Translations under genes and position numbers: made by a program | Part shown: positions 43,013 to 51,433 of the stretch, in pieces | Layout of the letters: every line of letters starts with the position of its first letter | Position numbering within the stretch: the stretch's first letter is position 1 | The notes under the pieces: model-generated | What the model saw: the letters and a program-made list of their open reading frames with translations, nothing else | The model's database searches: none | What the model was told of the DNA's origin: nothing | Origin: Massilia sp. Root418 | Lineage (GTDB): Bacteria > Pseudomonadota > Gammaproteobacteria > Burkholderiales > Burkholderiaceae_D | Length of the DNA: 64,000 bases | Reading direction: 5' to 3' | Assembly: GCF_001425265.1 (NCBI RefSeq) | Contig: NZ_LMEC01000022.1 | Span: forward strand, 407,967 to 471,966

Positions 43013-44370
43013 TGTCCGCCGACGGCGCAGCGTTGACCGCCGCCGCGCCCGAGCGCAGCCGCGGCGCTGCGCTGCCGCTGACGGCCGCCGGCCTGTTCGC
43101 CATCGGCTGCTGGCTGATGCTGGGCGACCTGGGCATCGCCATGCGCGAGCGCGTGGCCGTGCCCACCGGGCTGGAGCTGCTGCGCCGCAACGCCGCCTCC
43201 GACACCACCACCTCACTGCTGCTGGCCACGGTGCCGGCCATGCTGAGCGTGCTGCTGGTGCCGTTCATCGGCTACCACTCGGACCGCTTCCGCAGCGCCT
43301 GGGGCCGGCGCCGTCCCTTCCTGCTGGTGATCGCGCCGGTCGGCTGCGCCGCCATGCTGGGCCTGGCCCTCTCGCCGCTGCTGGGCGGCTGGACCCACGC
43401 CATGCTGGGCGCCGCCTCGCCCGGCGCGCGCAACTGCAACCTGGGCTGGTTCTGCCTCTTCTGGACCGTGTTCGAGTGCGCCGCCATCAGCGCCGCCTCG
43501 CTATTTACCGGGCTGGTGAACGACGTGGTGCCGCAGGGCTTGCTGGGCCGCTTCTTCGCCGGCTTCCGCATTGTCGGCCTCAGCCTGGGCATCGCCTTCA
43601 ACACCTGGGTCTTCGCACTCACCGACCACTACCTGGCCGAGGTGCTGGCCACCATCGGCGTGGTGTTCGCGCTGGCCATCCTGGTCATGTGCGCCACGGT
43701 GAAGGAAGTGTGTCCGCCGGGCGGGGCAACTGAGGCGGACCCGCCGCGCGGCCGCCGCACGCTGCTGGTGCCGCGCGCCCACATCCTGGAATGCTTCCGC
43801 TACCGGCCCTACCTGTGGATCGTGGCCGCCTTCGTGTTCGCCTGCGTGACCTTCGGCCCCTTCAACACCTTCTGCCAGTATTATGCGCAGGCCATGGGCA
43901 TCTCCAAAGCGTCGCTGGGCAGCATGACGGCCTACGGCTATATGTTCTCCATCGCCTCCGCCTTCGGCGTCGGCTGGCTGGCGGACCGCTACGGCGCGGT
44001 GCGGCTATCGTCGCTGTTCATGGGCTTGTACTGCATCGCCGCCGCAGCAGGCTATCTGGCGGTGCGCGACGAGGCCAGCTTCCGGGTGTTCTACATGGCC
44101 CACATCATCGTCTCCGGCGCCTACTTCACGGCTGCCGCGTCGATGCCGATGGCGCTGTTCCCGCGTGCCCGCTTCGTGCAATACAACTCCACCAAGGACT
44201 TGATGGTCGTGTTCGGCAACATCCTGGTCAGCAGTGCGCAGGGGCCCATCCTCGACCTGTCCGGGCACGACTACCGCCTCACCATCCTGAGCGGCGCCGT
44301 GTGCGCGCTGCTGGCAGTGGTTTGCCTGCTGCGGCTGCGGCGGGTTACGCACGCATTGCATGCGTGCTAA
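43012..44370 (+). CDS. Major-facilitator transporter of the polysaccharide locus
   Basis: A 452-residue inner-membrane transporter with about 12 helices. The SDRFRSAWGRRRPFLLVIAP loop between helices 2 and 3 and the VPQGLLGRFFAGFRIVG segment are like those of the glycoside/sugar MFS branch (GPH or SUT-like). It is translationally coupled to the LacI regulator, so it is the likely importer of the sugar or disaccharide that induces the locus. The last ten residues (RRVTHALHAC) and the stop codon are encoded by an inserted GGCGGGTTA palindrome, so the C-terminus is not ancestral. Confidence 0.88.
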   Translation: MSADGAALTAAAPERSRGAALPLTAAGLFAIGCWLMLGDLGIAMRERVAVPTGLELLRRNAASDTTTSLLLATVPAMLSVLLVPFIGYHSDRFRSAWGRRRPFLLVIAPVGCAAMLGLALSPLLGGWTHAMLGAASPGARNCNLGWFCLFWTVFECAAISAASLFTGLVNDVVPQGLLGRFFAGFRIVGLSLGIAFNTWVFALTDHYLAEVLATIGVVFALAILVMCATVKEVCPPGGATEADPPRGRRTLLVPRAHILECFRYRPYLWIVAAFVFACVTFGPFNTFCQYYAQAMGISKASLGSMTAYGYMFSIASAFGVGWLADRYGAVRLSSLFMGLYCIAAAAGYLAVRDEASFRVFYMAHIIVSGAYFTAAASMPMALFPRARFVQYNSTKDLMVVFGNILVSSAQGPILDLSGHDYRLTILSGAVCALLAVVCLLRLRRVTHALHAC

Positions 44371-44434
44371 CCCGCCCTACGAGCCCCCTGTGGCGCCACC
44401 GTAGGGCGGGTTAGCCCGAAGGGCGTAACCCGCC
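44339..44434. repeat. Pair of inverted GGCGGGTTA palindromic repeats overlapping a gene end
   Basis: The first element (44339-44380) starts GGCGGGTTACGCACGCA and ends TGCGTGCTAACCCGCCCTAC. The second (44401-44434) starts GTAGGGCGGGTTAGCCC and ends GGGCGTAACCCGCC. They face each other with 20 bases between, the same architecture as at 12013-12113. The first element forms the last codons of the transporter gene. Confidence 0.9.
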
Positions 44435-44441
44435 GGGCCCG

Positions 44442-45860
44442 CTAGTTGTTACCGTAGTCGTAGCCGCCGGTGCCGGTGGTAACGTACACGCGCTTGCCCA
44501 TCAAATACGTCTTCTCCACCGCCCGGTCATCGCCCAGCGTTTGCAGCACGAACAGCTTGTCCTCGATGCTGGCGGCGCGCTGCATGCGGAACCGCAGCAG
44601 GTCGGTGGCGTTCGGGTTGAGCACGATGAAGTCCGCCTCGTTGCCGGTCTTGAAGCTGCCGATCTTGCCGTCCAGGTCGAGCGCTTTGGCGGCGCCCAAG
44701 GTGGCCAGGTAATAGGCTTTCAGGGCGGTGAGCGGGCGCTGCTGCTCCGGCGTGTCGCTGAAGGCCTTGTGCAGCTGGATCGCCTTGTACGCCTCGTTCA
44801 TGGTCTGCAGCGCCGAGAAGCTGGTGCCGCCGCCCACGTCCGTGCCCAGGCCCACGTGCACGCCGTACGCTTCCGCCTTCTGCAGGTCGAACAGGCCGCT
44901 GCCCAGGAACAGGTTGGAGGTGGGGCAGAACGCCACCGCCGACTGGGTCTGCGCCAGCGAAGCGAATTCGTCGTCGCGCAGGTGTACGCCATGCGCATAC
45001 ACCGAGCGCTTGCGCGACAGGCCGTAGCGGTTGTACACGTCCAGGTAGCCGCTGGACTCCGGGAACAGCTCCTGCACCCACGCCACCTCGCCCTTGTTCT
45101 CGGACAAATGGGTGTGCATGTAGACGTCCGGGAATTCCTGCAGCAGGCGGCCCGCCTCCGTCAGCTGCGCCGGCGTGGAGGTGGGCGCGAAACGCGGCGT
45201 CACCGCGTACAGTGCGCGGCCCCGGTTGTGCCAGCGCTGGATCAGCGCCTTGCTGTCGGCGTAGGAAGATGCCGGCGTGTCGAGCAGCCAGGACGGCGCA
45301 TTGCGGTCCATCATCACCTTGCCGGCGATGATGCGCATATTGCGCGTCTGCGCTTCCTCGAACAGCGCGTCCACGGATTGCGGGTGCACCGTGCCGAACA
45401 CCAGCGCGGTGGTGGTGCCGTTGCGCGCCAGTTCGTTCAGGAACACCTTGGCCACGCTTTTTGCATAGGTCTTGTCGGCGAACTGCCGCTCGGTGGGGAA
45501 GGTATAGGTTTCCAGCCACTGCAGCAGCTGCTGGCCGAAGGAGCCTATCATTTCCGTTTGCGGGTAGTGCACGTGGCTGTCGATAAAGCCCGGCATGATC
45601 AGCTTGCCGGAGTAGTCCACCACGTTCACCTGCTGGTAGGTGTTCAGCACCTGGGTGGCGGGGCCGACCGCTTTCACCTTGCCGTCCGCGCCCACCAGCA
45701 GCACGCCGTCTTCATAGTATTCGTAGGGATGGTCGCTGGTGGCCGGATCGGCCACGAAGTGCAGCACGGCGCCGCGGTAAGCCGTGCTTTGGTACTGGTT
45801 CTGCGCAATTGCCGGGAACGCCGCCGCGAGCGCGGCGGCACACACTGCTACTAGTTTCAT
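44442..45860 (-). CDS. Guanine deaminase-like amidohydrolase with a signal peptide
   Basis: A 472-residue amidohydrolase. The metal motif PGFIDSHVHYPQTEMIGSFG (His96, His98), LLQWLETYTFPTE, the MHTHLSEN motif, YAHGVHL and GLGTDVGGG are the signature of guanine deaminase, which converts guanine to xanthine. Unlike cytoplasmic GuaD it begins with a good Sec signal peptide (MKLVAVCAAALAAAFPAIAQ), and the ATG at 45860 has a GGAGA site, so the signal is part of the real protein. It therefore probably acts in the periplasm on guanine or a related base. There are no purine genes around it. Confidence 0.88.
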   Translation of the reverse strand: MKLVAVCAAALAAAFPAIAQNQYQSTAYRGAVLHFVADPATSDHPYEYYEDGVLLVGADGKVKAVGPATQVLNTYQQVNVVDYSGKLIMPGFIDSHVHYPQTEMIGSFGQQLLQWLETYTFPTERQFADKTYAKSVAKVFLNELARNGTTTALVFGTVHPQSVDALFEEAQTRNMRIIAGKVMMDRNAPSWLLDTPASSYADSKALIQRWHNRGRALYAVTPRFAPTSTPAQLTEAGRLLQEFPDVYMHTHLSENKGEVAWVQELFPESSGYLDVYNRYGLSRKRSVYAHGVHLRDDEFASLAQTQSAVAFCPTSNLFLGSGLFDLQKAEAYGVHVGLGTDVGGGTSFSALQTMNEAYKAIQLHKAFSDTPEQQRPLTALKAYYLATLGAAKALDLDGKIGSFKTGNEADFIVLNPNATDLLRFRMQRAASIEDKLFVLQTLGDDRAVEKTYLMGKRVYVTTGTGGYDYGNN

Positions 45861-45973
45861 AAAAGTCTCCGTATAGAAATTATTTCGGCAGAGGTATATG
45901 CCGAGGCACAATCTAAAAGGCAGGCTTGGCGGGGACTATATGAAACGGGCTATGTGTCTATTTGGCGCACCAG

Positions 45974-46105
45974 CTAGTCGTCACGCGGCCGGGCGAGCTG
46001 CGGGTTCGGCTCGAAGGCATACATGCGCCTGGCGTATTTGCGCGGGAACAAGGTGTAGGTGCCGATGTTGGCACCGGCGTCGATCGCATCGCGCCCGGGT
46101 ATCGA
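45974..46105 (-). pseudogene. Fragment of an FkbM-family methyltransferase
   Basis: On the minus strand this 44-codon stretch reads SIPGRDAIDAGANIGTYTLF, then RKYARRMYAFEPNPQLA and ends at TAG. DAGANIGTYTL and AFEPNP are the SAM-binding motifs of FkbM methyltransferases, normally found in proteins of about 250 residues. Everything upstream and downstream of these motifs is missing. The 280-base gap between the guanine deaminase and the TetR gene holds nothing else recognisable. Confidence 0.8.
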
Positions 46106-46143
46106 GCGGCGGCGTTCTGCGCCGCGTCAAGGAATGTGCGGCC

Positions 46144-46767
46144 CTAGTTGAAGGCGGTGCGCATTATGGCGGCGGTGGCTTCCTGCTGCAGTTCGGCCAG
46201 CTCGGCGTGCTTGGGACGCGTGTCGGACAGGAAGATCATCAGCCCTATCATCTGCGACACGATCAGCGCGCCGCGGATCTCGCACTGGCCCGGCGTCAGC
46301 TCCGGCGCAATGTCGCGCATCAGGTTGCGCAGCGTGCGGCGCGCGCGCGTGAGCATGGTGTCGAACATCCGCGAGGCGTAGGGATGGCGGTTGGCCAGCG
46401 CGGCGATCTCGAAGAACAGGCCGCTGGAAATCTGGTCGCGCAAGTCGTCCAGGAAGTAGTCGATGATGGACTGGAACACGGCCTTGCCGCTGTCGCCACT
46501 AACACCGCTGCGCTGCGCCAGGCGCTGGTCGATGCCAGCCTGGTAGCCGTCGAAGGCCTGGTTCAGCAGCGCCTCCAGCAGTGCCTCGCGGCTGGGGTAA
46601 TAGTGCTGCACAGTGGACAGGCTCACGCCCACGCGCAGCGCCACGCTGCGCATCGACAGCGCGCCGTAGCCCTCGGTGCCGAGCAGCTCGCGCGCCACCG
46701 CAAGGATGGCGCCGGCCCGCTCGTGACCCTTGGTGGTGGTGTTCGATTCCTTGCGTTGCAGGGTCAT
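46144..46767 (-). CDS. TetR-family regulator of the adjacent beta-oxidation operon
   Basis: A 207-residue TetR repressor. The helix-turn-helix is LSMRSVALRVGVSLSTVQHYY (about 40-60), followed by a helical ligand domain (SSGLFFEIAALANRHPYASR). The start at 46767 (MTLQRKESN) is chosen because longer frames run through the operator region. It is divergent from an acyl-CoA dehydrogenase operon with two 18-bp operators between the genes, so it probably represses fatty-acid degradation and is released by an acyl-CoA. This function is inference from context. Confidence 0.88.
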   Translation of the reverse strand: MTLQRKESNTTTKGHERAGAILAVARELLGTEGYGALSMRSVALRVGVSLSTVQHYYPSREALLEALLNQAFDGYQAGIDQRLAQRSGVSGDSGKAVFQSIIDYFLDDLRDQISSGLFFEIAALANRHPYASRMFDTMLTRARRTLRNLMRDIAPELTPGQCEIRGALIVSQMIGLMIFLSDTRPKHAELAELQQEATAAIMRTAFN

Positions 46768-46790
46768 GGCCGATTGCGCTTTTCCAGAAA

Positions 46791-46808
46791 ATAGGTCAAC
46801 ATACCTAT
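46791..46808. promoter_or_regulatory. TetR operator, site 1
   Basis: ATAGGTCAACATACCTAT: arms ATAGGT and ACCTAT are perfectly complementary. It repeats 23 bases downstream as site 2. Confidence 0.75.
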
Positions 46809-46813
46809 AAATA

Positions 46814-46831
46814 ATAGGTCGTATGACCTTA
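46814..46831. promoter_or_regulatory. TetR operator, site 2
   Basis: ATAGGTCGTATGACCTTA shares the ATAGGTC half and the ACCT half with site 1 and has a perfect inner palindrome AGGTC-GTAT-GACCT. It ends 18 bases before the acyl-CoA dehydrogenase start, so bound repressor would block the promoter or early transcription. Confidence 0.75.
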
Positions 46832-46849
46832 AAATACAAGGAGACAACC

Positions 46850-47986
46850 ATGATTCCCCGCACTTTGTTCACCGAAGAACACGACATGCTGCGCGAATCG
46901 GCGCGCCGCTTCATGGAAGCCGAAGTGCTGCCGCACCACGAGCGCTGGGAGGAACAGGGCTATGTGGACCGCGAAGTATGGCAAAAAGCGGGCGCCGCCG
47001 GCTTCCTGTGCGCCAGCATGCCGGAGCAGTACGGCGGCGCCGGCGCGGACCGGCTGTACAGCGTGGTGCTGATGGAGGAACAGGCGCGCATCAACGCGAC
47101 CGGCCTCGGCTTCGGCCTGCACTCTGAGATCGTGGCGCCCTACCTGCTGCATTACGGCAGCGCGCAGCTGAAGGCGCACTACCTGCCCAGGCTGGCCAGC
47201 GGCGAGATGGTGGGCGCCATCGCCATGACGGAGCCGGGCGCCGGTTCGGACCTGCAGGGCGTGCAGACCACCGCCATCCGCCAGGATGACCACTACCTGC
47301 TCAACGGCGCCAAGACCTTCATCACCAACGGCTGGCACGCGGACGTGGTGATCGTGGTGGCCAAGACCGATCCGGCGGCGGGTGCGAAAGGCATCAGCCT
47401 GTTCGTGGTCGATACCGCCATGGCGGGCTTTTCGAAAGGCAAGCGCCTGAAGAAGGCCGGCATGAAGGCGCAGGATACCTCTGAGCTGTTCTTCGACAAC
47501 GTGCGCGTGCCCGCCGCCAACCTGCTGGGCGAGGAGGGGCGCGGCTTCGCCTACCTGATGCAGGAACTGCCGTGGGAACGCCTGCAGATCGCCATCATGG
47601 CGGTGAGCTCCGCCGAAGCGGGCCTGGACTGGACCTTGCAGTACACCCGCGAACGCAAGGCCTTCAAGCGCACGCTCGCCGAGTTCCAGACCGTGGCGCA
47701 CACGCTGGCCGAGATCAAGACCGAGATCACCTGCATGCGGGTGTTTGTGGACCGCTGCATCGAGCTGCTGCTGGCGGACAAGCTGGACGCGGCCACCGCC
47801 TCCATGGCCAAGCTCGCCGCCACCGAAATGCAGTTCAAGGTGCTGGACCGCTGCGTGCAGCTGCACGGCGGCTACGGCTACATGTGGGAATACCCGATCA
47901 CGCGCGCCTGGGCCGACGCCCGCGTGCAGCGCGTCTACGGCGGCACCAGCGAGATCATGAAAGAACTCATCAGCCGCAGCCTGTAG
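46850..47986 (+). CDS. Long-chain acyl-CoA dehydrogenase-like enzyme
   Basis: A 378-residue flavin enzyme that introduces the trans-2 double bond into acyl-CoA. It has the FAD motif MTEPGAGSDLQG (126-137) and the C-terminal VYGGTSEIMKELISRSL. The Glu of the usual YEGT motif is Gly here, as in mammalian long-chain acyl-CoA dehydrogenase and isovaleryl-CoA dehydrogenase. The catalytic base is therefore probably Glu243 in ELPWERL. The resemblance to LCAD also covers TASMAKLAATEMQ and CVQLHGGYGYMWEYP. The ATG at 46850 has AAGGAGA. It is first in an operon with thiolase and hydratase/dehydrogenase. Confidence 0.92.
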   Translation: MIPRTLFTEEHDMLRESARRFMEAEVLPHHERWEEQGYVDREVWQKAGAAGFLCASMPEQYGGAGADRLYSVVLMEEQARINATGLGFGLHSEIVAPYLLHYGSAQLKAHYLPRLASGEMVGAIAMTEPGAGSDLQGVQTTAIRQDDHYLLNGAKTFITNGWHADVVIVVAKTDPAAGAKGISLFVVDTAMAGFSKGKRLKKAGMKAQDTSELFFDNVRVPAANLLGEEGRGFAYLMQELPWERLQIAIMAVSSAEAGLDWTLQYTRERKAFKRTLAEFQTVAHTLAEIKTEITCMRVFVDRCIELLLADKLDAATASMAKLAATEMQFKVLDRCVQLHGGYGYMWEYPITRAWADARVQRVYGGTSEIMKELISRSL

Positions 47987-48013
47987 CGTTGACAACCCGA
48001 CCCTGGACCGAAC

Positions 48014-49219
48014 ATGGAAGCATACATCTACGACGCCGTGCGCACCCCGCGCGGCAAGGGCAAGAAGGACGGTTCGCTGCACGGCGTGACGCCGATCCGC
48101 CTGGCTGAAACGGCGCTGCGCGCCATCGCGTCGCGCAACGCGCTCGACACCGCGCTGGTGGACGACGTGGTGCTGGGCTGCGTGGAGCCGGTGGGCGAGC
48201 AGGGCGCCTGCATCGGCCGCATCGCCGTGCTGGCGGCGGACTACGCGGAAAGCGTGGCGGGCGTGCAGATCAACCGCTTCTGCGCCTCCGGCCTGGAGGC
48301 CTGCAATATGGCAGCCGCGCAGGTGATGGCAGGCCAGTCCGACCTGGCCATCGGCGGCGGCGTGGAAGCCATGTCGCGCGTGCCCATGGGCGCCAGCGGC
48401 TGGGCCTGGCCGGTGGACCCGCAAGTGGCGTTCAAGACCCACTTCGTGCCGCAGGGGATCTCGGCGGACGCCATCGCCACCCTGCACGGCTACAGCCGCG
48501 CCGACGCGGACGCCTACGCGGCGGAAAGCCAGCGCCGCGCGCACCATGCGCAGCAGCAGGGCTGGTTTGACGGCAGCGTGGTGCCGGTGGTGGACCGCAA
48601 CGGCCTGACCATCCTGGCGCGCGACGAGTTCATCAAGCCGGCCACCACGGCCGCCTCGCTGGCTGCGCTCAAGCCGGCCTTTGCCGACATGGGCGAGCAG
48701 TTCGGCTTCGACGCGGTGATCCGCATGCGCTACCCGGAAATCGAGCAGATGCAGCACGTCCACCACGCCGGCAACAGCTCCGGCATCGTGGACGGCGCGG
48801 CGGCGGTCCTGATCGGCAACCGCGCGGCGGGCGAGCGCGCAGGGCTCAAGCCGCGCGCGCGCATCCGCGCCTTCGCCTCGATCGGGTCCGAGCCGTCCAT
48901 CATGCTCACCGGCCCGAGCCATGCGGCCGAGAAGGCGCTCAGGCGGGCCGGCATGAACGCGTCCGATATCGATTTGTGGGAACTGAACGAAGCCTTCGCC
49001 TCGGTGGTGCTGCGCTTCATGGAGGTGCTGTCGGTGCCGCACGACCGCATCAACGTGAACGGCGGCGCCATCGCCATGGGCCATCCGCTGGGCGCCACCG
49101 GCGCCATGATACTGGGCACGCTGCTGGACGAAATGGAGCGCCGCGGCGTGTCCACCGGCCTGGCCACGCTGTGCGTGGGCGCCGGCATGGGCACGGCCAC
49201 CATCATTGAACGCATTTGA
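48014..49219 (+). CDS. fadA: Acetyl-CoA C-acyltransferase (beta-oxidation thiolase)
   Basis: A 401-residue degradative thiolase that cleaves 3-ketoacyl-CoA. Nucleophile Cys90 is in NRFCASGLEA; His357 is in GHPLGATG and Cys387 in LCVGAGMG. It resembles FadA/FadI-type enzymes more than the PhaA in this window: the loop sequences differ and it lies in a fatty-acid operon. It starts 27 bases after the acyl-CoA dehydrogenase. The name fadA is by function; the partner gene order (A before B) differs from E. coli. Confidence 0.92.
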   Translation: MEAYIYDAVRTPRGKGKKDGSLHGVTPIRLAETALRAIASRNALDTALVDDVVLGCVEPVGEQGACIGRIAVLAADYAESVAGVQINRFCASGLEACNMAAAQVMAGQSDLAIGGGVEAMSRVPMGASGWAWPVDPQVAFKTHFVPQGISADAIATLHGYSRADADAYAAESQRRAHHAQQQGWFDGSVVPVVDRNGLTILARDEFIKPATTAASLAALKPAFADMGEQFGFDAVIRMRYPEIEQMQHVHHAGNSSGIVDGAAAVLIGNRAAGERAGLKPRARIRAFASIGSEPSIMLTGPSHAAEKALRRAGMNASDIDLWELNEAFASVVLRFMEVLSVPHDRINVNGGAIAMGHPLGATGAMILGTLLDEMERRGVSTGLATLCVGAGMGTATIIERI

Positions 49220-49229
49220 GGGGCACCGC

Positions 49230-51377
49230 ATGATTAACGTGAATATCGACGCGCACGGCGTCGCCACGCTGAGCTGGGACATGGCGGGCCGCAGCCAGAA
49301 CGTGCTGAACGCGGAAAGCTGCCAGGTGCTGTGCGACCTGATCGCCAGCGTGGTGGCGGACGACGCCGTGCACGCCATCCTGATGACGTCCGCCAAGCCG
49401 GATTTCATCGCCGGCGGCGACCTGGCATGGCTGCTGGACACGGACGACGCGGGCGTGCTGTTCGCGCGCGTGATGCAGCTGCACCGGGCGCTGCGCCAGC
49501 TGGAAAGCTGCGGCAAGCCGGTGGCCATGGCGCTGCCGGGCTCCGCGCTGGGCGGCGGCCTGGAAGTGGCGCTGGCGGGCCACTACCGTGTGGCGGCGGA
49601 CAACCCGGCAGCGCGCTTCGGCCTGCCGGAAGTGACGCTCGGCCTGCTGCCGGGCGGCGGCGGCACGCAGCGCTTGCCGCGCCTGATCGGCATCCAGAAG
49701 GCGCTGCCGCTGCTGTTGGAAGGCAAGCGCCTGAAGGCGGCAGACGCGCTGAAGGCCGGCATCCTGCACGCGGTGGTGGCACCGGGCAGCGAGCAGGACG
49801 CCGCGCGCGCCTGGCTGCAAGATGCCATGGCCGCGCCGCCGGGACGCGCGCAGCAGCCCTGGGACGCGAAGGGCTACAAGGTCCCGGGCGGCGCCGTGTC
49901 CGCGCCGGCGGTGCAGCAGGCCATCATGGCGGCCAACGCCATGGTGCACGCCAGGACATGGGGCAACTACCCGGCGCCGCAGAACATCCTGTCCTGCGTC
50001 TACGAGGGCCTGATCACCGACATCGATACCGGGCTGGCCACCGAGGCGCGCTATTTCGCCGAAACGGTGCTGTCGCCGCAAGCCAAAGCCATGGTGCGCA
50101 CCCTGTTCTTCAGCATGGGCGAGGCGAATAAACTGGCCGCGCGCCCGGCCGGCGTGCCGCGCCAGCGTTATAGCAAGGTCGGCGTGCTGGGCGCGGGCAT
50201 GATGGGCGCCGGCATCGCCTATGTCGCGGCCAAGGCGGGACTGCAGGTAGTACTGGTGGACCGCACGCAGGCCGACGCCGACAAGGGCAAGGCCTACGCG
50301 CAGGCCTTGCTGGACAAGCAGGCGGCGCGCGGGCAGGCCACGCCGGAGCAGGCCGCGCAGCAGGCACAAGCGCTGCTGGCGCGCATCACCGCCACCGCCG
50401 ATTACGGCCAGCTGGCCGGCTGCGAGATCGTGATCGAAGCCGTGTACGAGGACCGTGCGCTAAAGGCGGCCGTCACGGCGCAAGCCGAAGCGGTGCTGGC
50501 GCCGGACGCGATCTTCGCCTCCAACACCTCCACCCTGCCGATCAGCGGACTGGCCCAGCCGAGCGCGCGTCCGGCCAACTTCATCGGCCTGCATTTCTTC
50601 TCGCCGGTGGACAGGATGCCGCTGGTCGAAGTCATTGTCGGCAAGCAGACCGGCCAGGCCACGCTGGCGCGCGCGCTGGACCTGGTGCAGGCACTGGGCA
50701 TGACGCCGATCGTCGTAAACGATGCGCGCGGCTTCTACACCAGCCGCGTGTTTTCCACCTACGTGCTGGAAGGACTGGCGATGCTGGCCGAGGGCGTGGC
50801 GCCCGCGCTGATCGAGAACGCGGGCCTGCAGGCCGGCATGCCGGTGGGGCCGCTGGCGCTGACGGATGAGGTGTCGAGCGAGCTGATCGACAAGATCGAC
50901 CGCCAGACCCGGCTTGACCTGGGCCCGGCCTACGGCGACCGTCCGGGCCACGCGGTGGCGGCGCGCATGGTGCAGCTGGGGCGCCTCGGCAAGAAGGCGG
51001 GGCAGGGCTTCTACGATTACCCCGAGGGCGGCGGCAAGCGCCTGTGGCCGGGGCTGGCCGGGCAGTTCCCGCGCGCGGCTGCGCAGCCTGGCGCGGCGCA
51101 GCTGGCGGAACGGCTGATTGCGGTGCAGGCAGTGGAAACCGTGCGCTGCATGGAGGAGGGTGTGCTTGCCGCCGCGCGCGACGCGGACGTGGGCGCGGTC
51201 TTGGGCTGGGGCTTCCCGGCCTTCCGCGGCGGCCCGCTGAGCGAAGTGGACAGGGAGGGCGCGGCCGCTTTCCTGGCGCGCTGCGAACGGCTGGCCGCCG
51301 TGCACGGCGAGCGCTTCGCGCCGCCGGCGTTGTTGCGCGCTATGGCGGCGTCGGGGAAAAAATTCTACAGCAGCTGA
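49230..51377 (+). CDS. Fused enoyl-CoA hydratase / 3-hydroxyacyl-CoA dehydrogenase (FadB/FadJ type)
   Basis: A 715-residue trifunctional-enzyme alpha subunit. The N-terminal crotonase domain has GGGLEVALAGHYR and RFGLPEVTLGLLPGGGGTQR, with both catalytic Glu positions. The NAD-binding domain begins VGVLGAGMMGAGIAYVAAKA at about residue 317, and the dehydrogenase catalytic motif is NFIGLHFFSPVDRMPLVEVI. The ATG at 49230 has GAGGGG. The gene starts 10 bases after the thiolase, and the two products probably form the multienzyme complex that completes a beta-oxidation cycle. Confidence 0.94.
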   Translation: MINVNIDAHGVATLSWDMAGRSQNVLNAESCQVLCDLIASVVADDAVHAILMTSAKPDFIAGGDLAWLLDTDDAGVLFARVMQLHRALRQLESCGKPVAMALPGSALGGGLEVALAGHYRVAADNPAARFGLPEVTLGLLPGGGGTQRLPRLIGIQKALPLLLEGKRLKAADALKAGILHAVVAPGSEQDAARAWLQDAMAAPPGRAQQPWDAKGYKVPGGAVSAPAVQQAIMAANAMVHARTWGNYPAPQNILSCVYEGLITDIDTGLATEARYFAETVLSPQAKAMVRTLFFSMGEANKLAARPAGVPRQRYSKVGVLGAGMMGAGIAYVAAKAGLQVVLVDRTQADADKGKAYAQALLDKQAARGQATPEQAAQQAQALLARITATADYGQLAGCEIVIEAVYEDRALKAAVTAQAEAVLAPDAIFASNTSTLPISGLAQPSARPANFIGLHFFSPVDRMPLVEVIVGKQTGQATLARALDLVQALGMTPIVVNDARGFYTSRVFSTYVLEGLAMLAEGVAPALIENAGLQAGMPVGPLALTDEVSSELIDKIDRQTRLDLGPAYGDRPGHAVAARMVQLGRLGKKAGQGFYDYPEGGGKRLWPGLAGQFPRAAAQPGAAQLAERLIAVQAVETVRCMEEGVLAAARDADVGAVLGWGFPAFRGGPLSEVDREGAAAFLARCERLAAVHGERFAPPALLRAMAASGKKFYSS

Positions 51378-51433
51378 GGCCGCATCCTGTAGCATTGTTA
51401 TTTTGCCAGCGCGGTACCCGCCGCCGATTTTAT

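Noticed and set aside
45898..46794. Plus-strand frame of 298 codons covering the TetR gene and the gap before it
   Set aside because: It runs antisense to a clear TetR repressor and through the FkbM relic; no start signal or domain supports it.
46823..46849. Earlier ATG for the acyl-CoA dehydrogenase at 46823
   Set aside because: It lies inside the TetR operator and has no ribosome-binding site. The ATG at 46850 has AAGGAGA at the right distance.
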